Program-made: the position numbers and the translations under genes
Shown here: positions 34,690-45,705 of the stretch, piece by piece
Numbering within the stretch: the stretch's first letter is position 1
Layout: each line of letters begins with the position of its first letter
Source: Tolypeutes matacus
Taxonomy: Eukaryota; Chordata; Mammalia; Cingulata; Chlamyphoridae
NCBI GenBank assembly: GCA_026826555.1
Contig: JAKSZT010054573.1
Location: 2,137,470-2,201,469 of the forward strand
Length of the DNA: 64,000 bases
Direction: 5' to 3'
Notes under the pieces: generated by a model
Told to the model about the DNA's origin: nothing
The model's input: the letters and a program-made list of their open reading frames with translations, nothing else
The model's database searches: none

Positions 34690-35280
34690 TCTCGATATTT
34701 TCTTATTCAGCCTATTGCTGATGGCTATTTGGGATGTCTCTGGTTCTAAGTCATAATAAATACTGCTGCTAAAACAGAATTTTACATCCCAATGGTGCAC
34801 TAATGTGCAGATTTCCAAGAGTGCAATTTCTGGGTCATAGAGTCTACACACACTTTGCTTTAGTTGACACTGCCAGTTTTCCAAACTGACCCATTGGTCC
34901 TCCCACCTGTAGAGTACAAGATCCCGGGTGTTCTGCATTCTCTTTAACAGCTGATGTTTGCTTTTTCAGTTTAGCAAATTCTGGAGCGGATGTAGTGGTA
35001 TCACACTGTGGTTTTAATTTGCTTTCTCCTGGTGATTTATCCATTCAAGAAGCTTTTAATCTTGTCTATTGGCCATTTAGATATTATCTTTTTGAAGTGC
35101 CTGTACAAGTTTTTAGCACACCTTTCTATTGTGTTTTCTGAATTTTTCATATTGATTTGTAGAAGTTCTTTATATATTCAGGATATAAGTCCTTTATCAG
35201 ATATGTGTCACAATACCTTCTCCAACTCTCTGACTGACCTTTTTCACTCCTTTAAGGGTATACATTGATGAATAAAAGTT
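34690..35280 (-). mobile_element. Antisense LINE-1 fragment
   Basis: Read on this strand, the words 'gatggctatttgggatgtc', 'caatttctgggtcatagag', 'actgccagttttccaaact', 'ttggccatttagatattat' and 'gttctttatatattcagga' appear in the order known for the complement of the L1 ORF2 end and 3' UTR. It runs opposite to the 30.5-kb L1. Confidence 0.82.
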
Positions 35281-35952
35281 ATATATGTTTTACTTTTATT
35301 TTTGATTGTGATAAAATTTACATTTCACTGATAACTCCACATTCTACCCTTGATCACTTGTAAGCACTCATCTACTCTATAGTCTTTGCTGAATACATAC
35401 ATTATAGTTTTCAACAAATGCCATCCTATATATTTGCTCATGTTTTTATATCATCCTACATAGGACACAAACTCCACTACAGAAGGACTTGGTTTTCATA
35501 GTAGGAGCTTAATACTCTTGGTTTCTGTTGTTATAAATGTGCAGAGTTAAACAACACCAATATGTTTACTGTAAAAAAAAAATCAGCAGGCAGTTTATAA
35601 TATTTAAAACCCTAAGATAATTTTGTATCAAATAGCCTTAATGCATTAGAGGTAGTTTTTGCTCAATAGATTAACTCCAAAGTTACCTTGACTGGCTATC
35701 AGGCTTACGTGGTGAGCTGTAATTAAATTGTTTTTATCCAGATTTCCATCTGGGTTGAACTCTAGGGAGCTCTAATTAGGACTGTGTTATCTCTTGAAAA
35801 GTTAGACCCAGGCAGCAATTTAGCTTACTTCTTTCAGTCAGAATGGCTGGAATATTAGTTCACAGATAAACTCTCATGAACAGAGGAAATAAAAATTCAG
35901 TGTGCAGGAGTCTGAGCTGGTATCATCTCGTAGGATAAAACTAAGGACTGGG
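35281..35952. other. Unassigned AT-rich DNA
   Basis: No repeat or exon recognised. Short A-run at 35,572-35,581. Confidence 0.4.
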
Positions 35953-36528
35953 TGTCTTAGTCAGCCAAAGGGGTGCTGATGTAAAACACCAGAACTCTGC
36001 TGGCTTTTATAAAGGGTATTTATTTGGGGTAGAAGCTTACAGTTACCAGGCCATAAAGCAGAAGTTACTCCCCTCACCAAAGTCTGTTGCCATGTGTGGG
36101 GCAAGATGGCTGCCGTGTCTGCCAAGAGTTCAGGCTTCTTGGGCTCCTCTCTTCCCAGGGCTCGTTTCTCTCTGGGCTCAGCTGCTGTGCTCTTTCTCCA
36201 CAAGGCCAGCTGTAGACTCTCAGGTGAACGGCTTATCTCTTTTCCAAGGGCCTTCTCTCCTTCCTCACGGCCAAGCTCCTCTGCGTGATAACTTCCTGGG
36301 GCTCTAGCTCCAAAACTCAGCATCAAAACTCCAACTCTGTCCCTTGCCATGTCTTTTATCTGTGAGTCCCACCCACCACGAGGCGGGGACTCCACGCCCC
36401 ACTGATGTGGCCCAATCCACGTCCTAATCATAATTTAACCAATTAAAAGTGATACCTCTGACAGACCAGTTTACAAACCTTACCCAATAACCATTTTTGG
36501 AATTCATAACCAATGCCAAACTGCTCCA
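35953..36528 (-). mobile_element. Solo LTR (MaLR/ERVL-like), 576 bp
   Basis: It runs from TGTCTTAGTCAGCC at the left to CTGCTCCA at the right. The complement carries an AATAAA signal near the left ('gggtatttatttgggg'), so transcription sense is minus. Flanks are CTGGG (35,948-35,952) and CTTGG (36,529-36,533), four of five identical. The pattern 'caccaaagtctgttgccat' / 'gcaagatggctgcc' is one I associate with xenarthran LTRs. The 156-codon minus frame at 35,961-36,431 lies wholly inside and is an LTR by-product. Confidence 0.78.
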
Positions 36529-37200
36529 CTTGGGATACTATTGCTAAGACCCAGGATCTGGGAGGGAAAGCATGATAAAGAGAGTAAAAATATAACCCAG
36601 ATTAGAGTAAAGCAGGATTGATTACCAGCAGCCCACAACATTCCCCAGAGCAGTTGTCAAAGGGAGGCATGGGACAGAGTTTAAGATGTTGGCCGACTGA
36701 GAGAGGCAGGCCTGGCTGAAATCAATGACAGACAGTAGTCACTGCCAGAAGGTCGAACGCGAGGGAGACGTCCACAAGAGGAGAGGTGACGTGGTGAAGC
36801 GGAGAGTTTCCGGGCGATGTAGAAATGCCTAGTAAGACCCTGGCTTCTGGTCTTGGCATAACTCCCCTAGAACAGCTGCTGGCCTGCCCTTGCAGGGCTT
36901 AGTTTTCCCAGAGAAGCTTTTGGAGCTGAAAATGCCCAGATTCAGGCTAAAGTCACTTTGTTTCCTGGAAATGTTCCCGCCAATGGCATATAAACAGAAT
37001 ACTTCCCATCCCGAAGCAGACCACGAAAACTTCCTATCTTTAAAAAGCCTCAGATATATGAAGCTTCTATAAAACACTCGATTCTGTGGTACAGCTAAGA
37101 GATTGATTTTATCTAGATAGCCTTTAAAACCTCTTTGCACTGCGAACCAGAAAAGTACACACTGTAAGAAATAAATCCCTCACCTTGGTTTGATTTCTAA
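36529..37200. other. Unassigned DNA
   Basis: The 103-codon minus frame at 36,829-37,140 has no motif that I know. No repeat named. Confidence 0.4.
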
Positions 37201-37204
37201 ATGG

Positions 37205-37345
37205 GTACAAGCAGCAGTTGAGTGTGCACACAAATTACCTGGGAGTCTTGTTAAAACGTGGATTCTGATTCAGTAGTTCTGAAGGGGCATGAGCTCCCAG
37301 GTGAGGCTGATGCCACTGGATTAAAGATCAAAGTCACCTGAGGCC
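37205..37345 (+). mobile_element. MER5A-like hAT fragment
   Basis: The words 'aaattacctgggagtcttgt', 'taaaacgtggattctgattc', 'agtagttctgaaggggc' and 'ctcccaggtgaggctgatgc' are the MER5A core in order. Termini are decayed. Confidence 0.75.
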
Positions 37346-37385
37346 TTCAGGCAAAGCTACCTAAATTGTGGCAGGATGCACCTGT

Positions 37386-37998
37386 GTGAGCTTTCATTCT
37401 GCTTTTCACTGCTGTTATAAAAAACAACCACAATGCAAGCAACTTAAAACGATCCCACTCATCAGCTCAGTGTTCTGCAGGTCAGTGTCCGGGAACCTTG
37501 GCTGGGCCCTCTGCTGGGGGTCTCACCGGGCCGAGGTCAGGGTATCTGCTGGGCTTGGGTCTTCCCAGTACGCTCTGGGAGGGGTGACTTTCGGGCTCAT
37601 TCTTGTCGTTGGCAGAATCTAGTTCTTGGTGATCGTGGGATTCGGGTCCGCACTGCCTCGCTAGTTAGACGGGGGCTGCCCTCAGCAACTAGAGAAATCT
37701 CTGCCGTCCGCGCAGGGACCCAGCCACATCATAGAGCCAGCGAGGACACATTGAACCTTCGTCTGCTACCGAATCGCTTCTTCCTCTTCCTCGGCCAAAT
37801 CTGACTTTCCGCCTTCCTCTTCAGCTTTGAAGGGTTCACACCGTTACTTCGAGCCCATCCGATAATCCAAGAGCATCTCCCTGTTCAAGGCCCATAACTT
37901 TCATCACATCTGCAAAGTCCCTTGTGCCATTTAATGAAACATCTTCTACAGGTTCCAGGAATATCTCTGGGCTGCCATTTATCTGCACCCCAGAGCCT
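37386..37998 (-). mobile_element. MaLR/MLT1-like LTR (reverse)
   Basis: It opens with 'cactgctgttataaaaaac' and 'gcaacttaaaacgatccc', then 'gttctgcaggtcagtgtcc'. Later it reads 'atccgataatccaagagc', 'ctccctgttcaaggccc' and 'tacaggttccaggaatat'. This is the reversed order of an MLT1-type LTR. Unusually many CpG sites survive at 37,500-37,860. Confidence 0.65.
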
Positions 37999-38167
37999 GA
38001 CAATCTCATCTTGACACCTGTCTCCTCATGTCGTCATGGGACTGGAGGTGCTAGGCCTCCAGATTTATCTTTGAAAGCCTGCCACCCCCAAACACACCCA
38101 TGCACACGTACAATCTCCTTTCATAGGGACAGCAGAGTCACTAGCCCAGTCCCCTTCACTTATTTTT

Positions 38168-38244
38168 TAATTTTTTAATTAAAAAAATTTTTTTTTAATT
38201 TTTTATTATTTTATTATTTTTTATTTTTTTATTTTTATTTTTTT
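38168..38244 (-). mobile_element. Oligo(A)-type insertion with 17-bp target duplication
   Basis: The 17-mer CCCCTTCACTTATTTTT is present at 38,151-38,167 and, identically, at 38,245-38,261. Between them lie 77 bases that are almost only T (with A), that is, an A-rich tail on the minus strand with no body. It looks like an L1-machinery insertion that captured only a tail, or one later expanded. Confidence 0.8.
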
Positions 38245-39480
38245 CCCCTTCACTTATTTTTGACAACGTTGGACCAATTCTAGACCCAAATGAAACTAGT
38301 CCTAAAGCTGAGCTTCTATTCTTATCACGGAGAGAAGCAATTTTCCTTCCTCATCCACTCTCCATGTATATGTACTGTTTGTTCATGCAAATGTACTCTC
38401 CTATTGGGGATACAGGGAGGCAATTGAAGAGACTGGTTGGTCCCAGCAATAAATAAAAATAGTCTAAAACCAGGTCTTCATAATAGGTTTGCAAAAGACT
38501 TCAAATGGCTTCAATTATATGGTACAGCATGTTTCTTGGGAAGTGGGGCAATTTGTACTTGGGTTGTTTTCTGATGTCAGATTACAATAAAAGCAAAGCA
38601 ATTAACTTGAAAGGGCTGGGGGAAAGCACAGGAACAAAGGCAGGTAGGAAAGTAGAGGAATTTACTTTCAAGTATTCAAATGCAAAGTCCAACAGCAGGA
38701 ATCAATATTTTGTATTTTTGTCGACAATAGATGGATTTGCATAAGTATATCTGTGAATTTTAGATCCCTATGAAACCCTGGTTTTGTTCTGTCCTTCATA
38801 TTAACGAAGCTACTCTCCCACCATTGGCAAGGCAAGGGCTTTGATCTGTTTCCCCCAAAGGGGAAACAGATTGGCTTGATTCCATCTATACACACACCAC
38901 ATATCCCTGGCTGGTCGCGGAGGCCAGCTTTGGGGGTACAGATCCATGCCAGGGTTCCGGTTCAGGCAGTGGCCGAGGACATGAGCTGACCATCACAGCT
39001 CTTTGAGCCTCAACACTACTGCTTTAGCACAGACTTCACACCTGCCGCTCCAACCTGCCACAGCTCTAGGTATTTCAGATTCCAAATATATTCCAGGCTA
39101 TCAAAAGACACTTGACCTCAAGGTCTCTGATCTCATATTGACTTGATATTTATGTGTAGCAAGGTTGAATGAAGGCAGTTTAATAAGATGAACGGAGATT
39201 TGGGAGGAAAAAAATAAACCTTTGTCTTCAGAATTTTGTGAACTGTGTGTAGTTAAGCAGGATATTGTTAGACTCTTAGCAGACACTCAGGGAAATCCCT
39301 CCTATGAGAGTGGCAGCATTCTCCTTTATAGAAACCGTGGGGCCAACTAAGTCATTGTACTTAAAAACAATGGGAGGTTTAAAGAGCTTACGGCTGGGAC
39401 TTTGCAAAGAGAGATTGTCTCAATAAACAGAAGCAAACAAACAAAAGTCGTGTAGAAGGCAATGGCATTTTATATCCTAA

Positions 39481-39604
39481 TAAACACTCCTAATATCTCT
39501 AGGAATTAATAATAAATTACACTCAGAACTGACAATCCATCGTCAGTACAGAAATGCCATCGCTTCAGACTGAAGCTATTTCAACAAGTTAAATTCCAAT
39601 AATA
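39481..39604 (+). repeat. Left arm of a 125-bp inverted repeat
   Basis: The reverse complement of this segment matches 41,229-41,354. The outer 59 bases (39,481-39,539) match 41,296-41,354 at 57 of 59 positions. The inner part is more diverged, with small indels, but is clearly homologous as far as 'ccaataata'. AT-rich, non-coding, not a repeat family that I recognise. Confidence 0.9.
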
Positions 39605-41228
39605 CACAAGATGGAAGAGGTAGGCTGCTGGAGCTTACTAGGCACTGGAAGTGAGCCAGAGTTATATTTTGTTCCCATGTTGGCGCCACGAAACACTTCA
39701 TAATTTCTAAGCACAGACAGACTGTGTGGATGCCGACACAGGATGGTTTCAGGTGCAAAAGAGGCATCTATTTCCAGGAAACTTCCAGGCCTGCTGGAAA
39801 GGTTTTAGGGTCTTGCGCTTTGACTGAGCCATGGAGGGCTCACCCACATTCCCTGTGAACATCAAGGCACTGCTCCGGGAAATATGCCCTTCATTCCTGA
39901 CCTTGGCCCTTGGGCCCCGGTCCTACATGCTCTCCTGCTGAGCTAGAACCTTCTGCTTCCTCTCCACCTTCACGGTTAAACGAGCAGGAGCTGAGCCATC
40001 AGAGAAATACCATGAAGCAAAAGCAAGGAAGAGAGCTTTCCGGATGATTTCATGGCACCCACCCACGATTCCACTTCCCAGCCCTGGGGAAGAAGGTAGC
40101 TCCCTGCCCGGTCACGGCGGATCTTAAATTCCTCATTGCACACCACAGCTCCTCTTAAGCCCAGTGGCACTGAAGACCGGCGAGTTCCATCCCGTAGAAA
40201 CCTTGGTGTTCGCGATTAGCGGGGTGTCCGCTGGAGTAGCTCTTTCTAAGCCCACCACCCTAGTAGAAGCAGAACCCTAGGAACGACAGACACCAGAGAG
40301 AAGGAAAGATTCCAGGCACGGAGGCGTGGAAACGTGCTGCTGGGGGCATGGGCAGTTTAGGAACAAAGCGAGAGGTACAGAGCCCGGGAGCAAAATGAGG
40401 GCATGCTTTCAAAGACGAGCTGTGCCATGTCATCATCTTGACCTTCTTTAAGGCCTAAGAAAAGAGCTGGCTCTTCCTCCCAGGTTATACAATTGTGAGA
40501 TTTCCATGAACAGACATTTAGAATCAGGTAAAACCAACTTCTCTAAATGGGTTACAAATAATGTCAGCATTTCCAACCAGCATTTCTGTTCAAAGGAGCA
40601 AATAATTTTCTTTATGCAAATTAGATTACTTGAAAAAGAAAGCCACGTTCCATTTACCAGGCTAAATAACTCTAACTCATCGTATCTCCCTCCCACCCCC
40701 CCTTTTTTTTCTTTTGTTTCCTTTTAACTATTATTTTAATTTCAAATTGGATTGGCACAAGTCTATTGTGCTGTCAACAGGCTTTATTATCACAAAACAA
40801 GAACTTAAGTAAAAGCTGTTTGTGAGATCTGCAGCTTGCTTAAAAACAGCAGTGAAAACGAGCAGCAAAGCTTACGCTGCTCATTTCTGGAGGTTCTGAA
40901 GAAAAGCGTTTCGTCTGTCCAAAATTATGCAGTTTGTACTTATTCCTATTGTGCTTGTTGTCGGATTTTGTCTAATAGGTTTCTTAAACTCAAAGGGAGG
41001 GTCAGACTACATTTATAACAGAACCTATAAAGATAGTGGCTGAAAGGTTTAAAAAGAACCACTTGGAGGCTGGGCTCTGCATAAATTCCTATTTTCTTGT
41101 ATTTTCTACTGAGAGCAACTCTTCCTTCTTTCCGTCAATCCTGTTTTTTTATTTTTTCTGGTGGTCACGATCCTCATTTCACCTAACTCAGTCATCACCT
41201 CCTACACTGAAGTGACAGCTGGGTGCAA
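39605..41228. other. 1.62-kb unique loop between inverted-repeat arms
   Basis: I see no transposase, no LTR and no other repeat in the loop. GC-richer sequence lies at 39,780-40,300 and AT-rich sequence beyond it. A 64-codon minus frame at 39,976-40,170 has no known motif. The sub-block 40,490-40,830 is listed separately as a regulatory candidate. Confidence 0.5.
40490..40830. promoter_or_regulatory. Candidate enhancer-like block with octamer site
   Basis: ATGCAAAT at 40,614-40,621 overlaps TTAGATTA at 40,621-40,628, giving a POU-plus-homeodomain-type pair. Nearby are 'gctaaataactctaac' and 'gctttattatcacaaaac' words. The only low-complexity stretch is a C/T run at 40,690-40,715. Regulatory function is inferred from composition only. 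Confidence 0.25.
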
Positions 41229-41354
41229 TATTATTGGGATTTAACATGTCAAAATAGCTTCACTCTGAAGAGATGACATTTCTGGGTATTGACTTTGGAT
41301 TGTCAGTTCTGAGTGTAATTTATTATTAATTGCTAGTGATATTAGGAGTGTTTA
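41229..41354 (-). repeat. Right arm of the 125-bp inverted repeat
   Basis: Inverted partner of 39,481-39,604. The pairing begins with 'tattattgg' (41,229), passes through 'aaaatagcttcactctgaag', and is nearly perfect from 'tggattgtcag' (41,296) to 'ggagtgttta' (41,354). Homology fades just outside both outer ends. Confidence 0.9.
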
Positions 41355-43720
41355 TCAAGGTTCAAGATGTTTGTAGAACTGCCTCTTTCCCAGACCAAAC
41401 CAGGGCTCGTGTGCCACTGCAAAGCCCTACGCCCTGGCGTCTTGGGACTTGGACCTTAATGAAATCCATCCTAACCACATATTAAACAGGGAGGGCTCGC
41501 AACCTCACAACACAGAATGTCAGGGGTTCTGATGTTTCACAACAGGGTTTCTCGTGAGGGAGAATTTTTGTGTGGCCACTTACACCCTCGAAATTAAAAA
41601 TAAACGTCAATTCTGATTCTAATCTCATCATCAATAACAGCTATTATTGAGTCTTGCCTGTCCTCATATTTGCTCCCCCAAGGGGGCTTTAAATCAGAAT
41701 GAGCTAGGCTCTATTACAGTACCTAACAGTTCTTGCTCATACCCTCTACCCAGTGGGGTCAGTGGAGAGGCTTGTTACTCAAGACCTGGCTAATGGAGGG
41801 GCCACCATCCAGTCCCACCCACAACTCTGTGCTTCAGCCAGGAGTGAGGCACCTCGTCTCTGCTCAGGTTTCCTAGTGAAGGACCAAAAGTACTCACCTG
41901 AGCCCACCTAACTTCAAGGCCATGGGGCAATTCTAATCCTCCAGGTGGCCAGAAGAAGAGGAGAACTTTACAGTACATACCATGGGTGGTGGTGGTGGTG
42001 GTGGGGAGATTGAGCATGCCAACCCTCAGTGCCTGGCTCGTTGTTTAAAGGGCATTCGTCTACTTTGAATTAACTCTACTATCTTGTATAGCTATATTAT
42101 GCTGAGCCACGCAAAGCTGCCATGGCCAAATATTGGCAATTTCATATGGTTCAACGTAATAAGATATATGGAATGATGTAAGTGACTCTATTAAATAAAT
42201 GATCATTCTGGGAAGGTGGCTGGGTATAGATTGTGTGCTGGTATGAAAACAGAAATTTTGAAGGGGGCGAGGTTGAGAATAATCATCCCTGTTCTCAGGC
42301 TTCTTTGCAGAGTACATGGGAATATTTTGATTTTAAGAAAGAAATACATTGTGCAGCTCCAAGAAAATGAGAAAGGAGAAAAATCCAGAAACATGTTGCT
42401 ATGTGAGTCTCTTGCAAACTCCCTGCTTTTTCACTTTCAGTCTCACCTAATCTTCCTCTACCTTTACTTTACCTGCTCGAGAGCACATCGCGTCTGCTTG
42501 TTGGACTTGGAAAACTCGATCACAGAAGGATGGTCTTCCTGCCCAGTTGTTTGTAAGAATAGCTATTGTGGTGACTGAACAAAGTATTCTCAGGGGTTAC
42601 AGCTTCGGAGAAGACCCCTCCAGGGGACAGTGTCATGCCCAATTGGGCACATTACAGGATCTGTTTCAAAGAACAGATTGTGTCTTGGCCCTCTAGTTCA
42701 ATGTCATGTAATCCTCTTTCAAAAGCCCAGCATCAAATACGTCCACATTCTTCCAAATCTTAATAGTAATTCTACTCTCTGTTTTCACATCGAGTTGGAA
42801 ACGTTCGCAGTGAAATCCAGTCCATCTCAGGAATGATGAGATTGTGTCCAGACAATTCCAATTCGATTGTCCAGCTCATCCTGCAGGTGTTTAGAATCCT
42901 TTAGTCCAAAAGGCCAACATCTTGTGTTGTGGCTTTTGAGGCTGGGTGTCTAAGGTGGCGATGCATTACAAGTTTACAGCGTGAAACACAAATCCCCAAG
43001 AGGCACAAATCCACAGCCTTATTATGCAGGTTCCTCATGTGTGGAAGGCCGAGTTGGCATCTTCACAGAGAAAAATAACTAAGAGGAAGGAAAAAGAAGC
43101 TACTATGTCCATTTTAGTTGTCCATATTCAGGGACAATTACCAAGGATGCACACGAGAGAGTTACTTGTCGTCTTCCATCCTTTGCCGTCCTGAGCTTAT
43201 AGGCTAATGGTGACACTTTATAGGTGGGTGGATTGAAATGTTTATTCTTAGTTTATTAATATAAATCATCATCTTATTTAAGAAGCAATAGCATCTGTCA
43301 AAAGTCCTTGGGTTTCATTCCTATCTGCAAATATAAAGGAAAGGAACTACCTATTTGGAATGTTTGATGTTATGAACTCGTAGAACTTGGCATGTGTTCC
43401 ATGCATTTGAGGCAGCAAATCTCTCCCAACCAGACTCTTCTGCATTGGGTGAACAGACCAATGCACCTAATGGCTTTGTCCAGTGGACATTTCCAATATT
43501 ACCTGCGTTCTTGGTTTCTAGTATTTCTCATTTCTCAAAGGTGGAAGCCACATGTACGCTTGAGCAAGGAGGAAAAACACTCGTACGTATTTTTCAGTAT
43601 AACCTCCTTGGAGCATTGTTGTTTCTAAGACTTGGCAACTTTTGAAATGTTTCTCTATCTTCCAGTATCCTTTCAGTCAACGTATTTATGTCTTTCAGCA
43701 TGTTTTTTTCCCCCTTAATT
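41355..43720. other. Mostly unique DNA
   Basis: A short GGT run at 41,983-42,003 is the only simple repeat. The 120-codon plus frame at 42,216-42,578 and the frames at 43,392-43,645 carry no motif that I recognise. I see no clear repeat. Confidence 0.4.
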
Positions 43721-43722
43721 AG

Positions 43723-43840
43723 ATGCATTTATGAGTGTATGTGTTCATTGACTGATCTTGCTGCAAAATGCTCTCTTTTATATGCATTCCTGAATGCATA
43801 TGTTCATTGATTGACCTTACTGTAAAATATTCTTTTCTAA
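43723..43840 (+). repeat. 59-bp tandem duplication, diverged
   Basis: Unit 1 starts with 'atgcatttatgagtgtatg' at 43,723 and unit 2 with 'atgcattcctgaatgcata' at 43,782. Both continue with 'tgttcattga.tga.ctt.ctg.aaaat'. The differences are mostly substitutions. Confidence 0.85.
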
Positions 43841-44261
43841 GATTTAAAATGATCTGCTAGAATATGCAAACCTAAACTGACTCAATTGTCTTTTATTAGT
43901 TCTGATGCATTTTGTAGCCCCATCAATTTAAGAAGCTTTCAATTTCCTTTTCAATAGCCTTTTCATTGGCTCTGGTAAATGGATAAGTTACTGACATTAT
44001 TTGCAATCTATGATTATTAAATGTAGTCATTTTTCACGGGCTAACCTATTTTGTGTAATAATTCTGTATGGTCGGTGATGTGGACAAAAATAAGTTATTC
44101 CTAACTTTCTTCTTTTTTCTTTATGGAAGGCATATCTAGAAAACACAAATTATTCCTATAATATTTATACCTTGAATATTAAAGAAATTTAAGAAATATT
44201 TGATTTCTAATAATTATTAGTACTCAAGATGTTGGATTACTTTGGTTTCAAAATTAATGGC

Positions 44262-44356
44262 GAGGAAAGCCAGTGTAGCTCAGTGGTTGAGCGCCAGCTT
44301 CCCACATACGAGGTCCCAGGTTCAATCCCCAGTCCCAGTACCTCCAAATAAAAAGG
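44262..44356 (+). repeat. tRNA-Ala-like SINE, DAS type
   Basis: The body has an A-box-like TAGCTCAGTGGTTGAGCGCC and a B-box-like GGTTCAATCCC at tRNA spacing. It is followed by 'tacctcc' and a short A-rich tail (AAATAAAAA). The armadillo-lineage DAS SINEs have this tRNA-Ala-derived head. It is not a tRNA gene, because the head is not a closed cloverleaf and the 3' end differs. No clean target duplication is seen. Other tRNA-derived SINEs would be the alternative. Confidence 0.75.
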
Positions 44357-44584
44357 TGAAATCAGATTGGTAAGAATGGAACTTCTTCGGAGTTTGGTAT
44401 GTAATATTATATGATTTTTCACTAAAGGATGAACTCAATTTTGCAATAAGGGAAAAGATGAAAAGCAGTCAAATACAGGAAAGCTTGTCCTGGATCTAGA
44501 AGGACTGAGGGCTTCATGTTATTTTGTTTCTGAATTAATGATGCCCTAGTGAAACCTGCTGGGAAAAGCAATAAAAGCCATTCA

Positions 44585-44710
44585 TTGTATGACAAATATT
44601 TTTGAGTGCCTTTTATATGCTGAGCGCTGTTGTAGCCATTAGAAACATGAAATAAAGTCCCTGTCCTTATATGTCCAAGCTTCTAGTTAGGAGACAGACT
44701 GTCCACATGT
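44585..44710 (+). repeat. L2-like LINE fragment
   Basis: The words 'acaaatatttttgagtgcc', 'ttttatatgctgagcgctgt' and 'aagtccctgtccttatat' fit the common 'caaatatttattgagtgcc' L2-type segment. Confidence 0.55.
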
Positions 44711-45705
44711 ACGTATGTAGGTATGTGTGTATAATCCAATTATGTACATAAAATCAGAAGATTGACTGTGCTTTATAAAAGAGGAAAGGTGTATCCTGAG
44801 TGCTGAGCTGGAGTGAAGACTCTCCAATAAGGGGATGTTGAGAAGAGAAATGTAAAGACAGAGCAACACATCTGTCCATCCATCCAGAAGAAACAGCAAG
44901 GGTCGATTCCTGAGTGTGCCTGTGTCTATGAGGCCTGGGAGTGTGGAGGGAGGGGATATGGAAGGGTGGTTTGGGCAGGATACAATCAGAAACCAGGATG
45001 ATGGCAAGCAAAAAGGGAATCTTAAAAGGACTGTGAGGTTTGGCCCAGAGGTTGGGAAGCAAAGGCAACAGCATTTCATTGCTTAATTACAGTTATTCAA
45101 GACTGAAAGGACGGACTTGAAAACAGCCCTCAAAAGTGGGTGGAAGGCAAGGCTCAGGCAAATGGACTAAAATAGAGTGATGGGGGTAGATGAGATGACC
45201 GTAAAACGCCTTGATTCCATCCTTTGCCTTCGCTGTCTTGCTTCACCAGTTAACTCGACTCTCTCTTGCATCTATCTACCAAACCCTCACTGCAGGATTC
45301 TTTCCGGCAGCCTACATTCAGACTGAAGCTTCTCGAGTTGTTAAAAGGAGACGGCTTTCCCATGATCCTGCAGAAGTGCCATTTACACTTTCTCGGCCTC
45401 TTCTAGCCATCCTAACAGGCCTGCATTCTCAAAGCCTGCCAAGAGCTGCACTGGACCTTCTCTCGAGCAGTTCTGCCAAATCACACCATCAAAGGCGATG
45501 CTTGACCTGCTAATGCCCAAACCCATCACAGTGCTCTCCCTCTCTTTTCATCGCCTCCATCTTCCTCCTACTTTTTTTCCTTCTGTGGGGATAGCAGCGC
45601 TAGGATTTCTATTTCTGTGATGGGTCCTTTTTATTTCACCTCATTTTTTGCATGCTCCACTAAAACCAGGTGTTGCCTCTTTTAATTCAATATTTTACGT
45701 AAATG
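44711..45705. other. Unassigned DNA
   Basis: The 130-codon minus frame at 44,687-45,079 and the 100-codon plus frame at 45,211-45,513 have no domain that I know. The latter lies in sequence that faintly resembles an ancient LINE. Confidence 0.35.

Noticed and set aside
35961..36431. 156-codon minus-strand frame as a gene
   Set aside because: It lies wholly inside a bounded solo LTR and has no recognised domain.
44262..44356. tRNA gene candidate
   Set aside because: A- and B-box words are present, but the head does not form a closed cloverleaf and is followed by a SINE-type tail.
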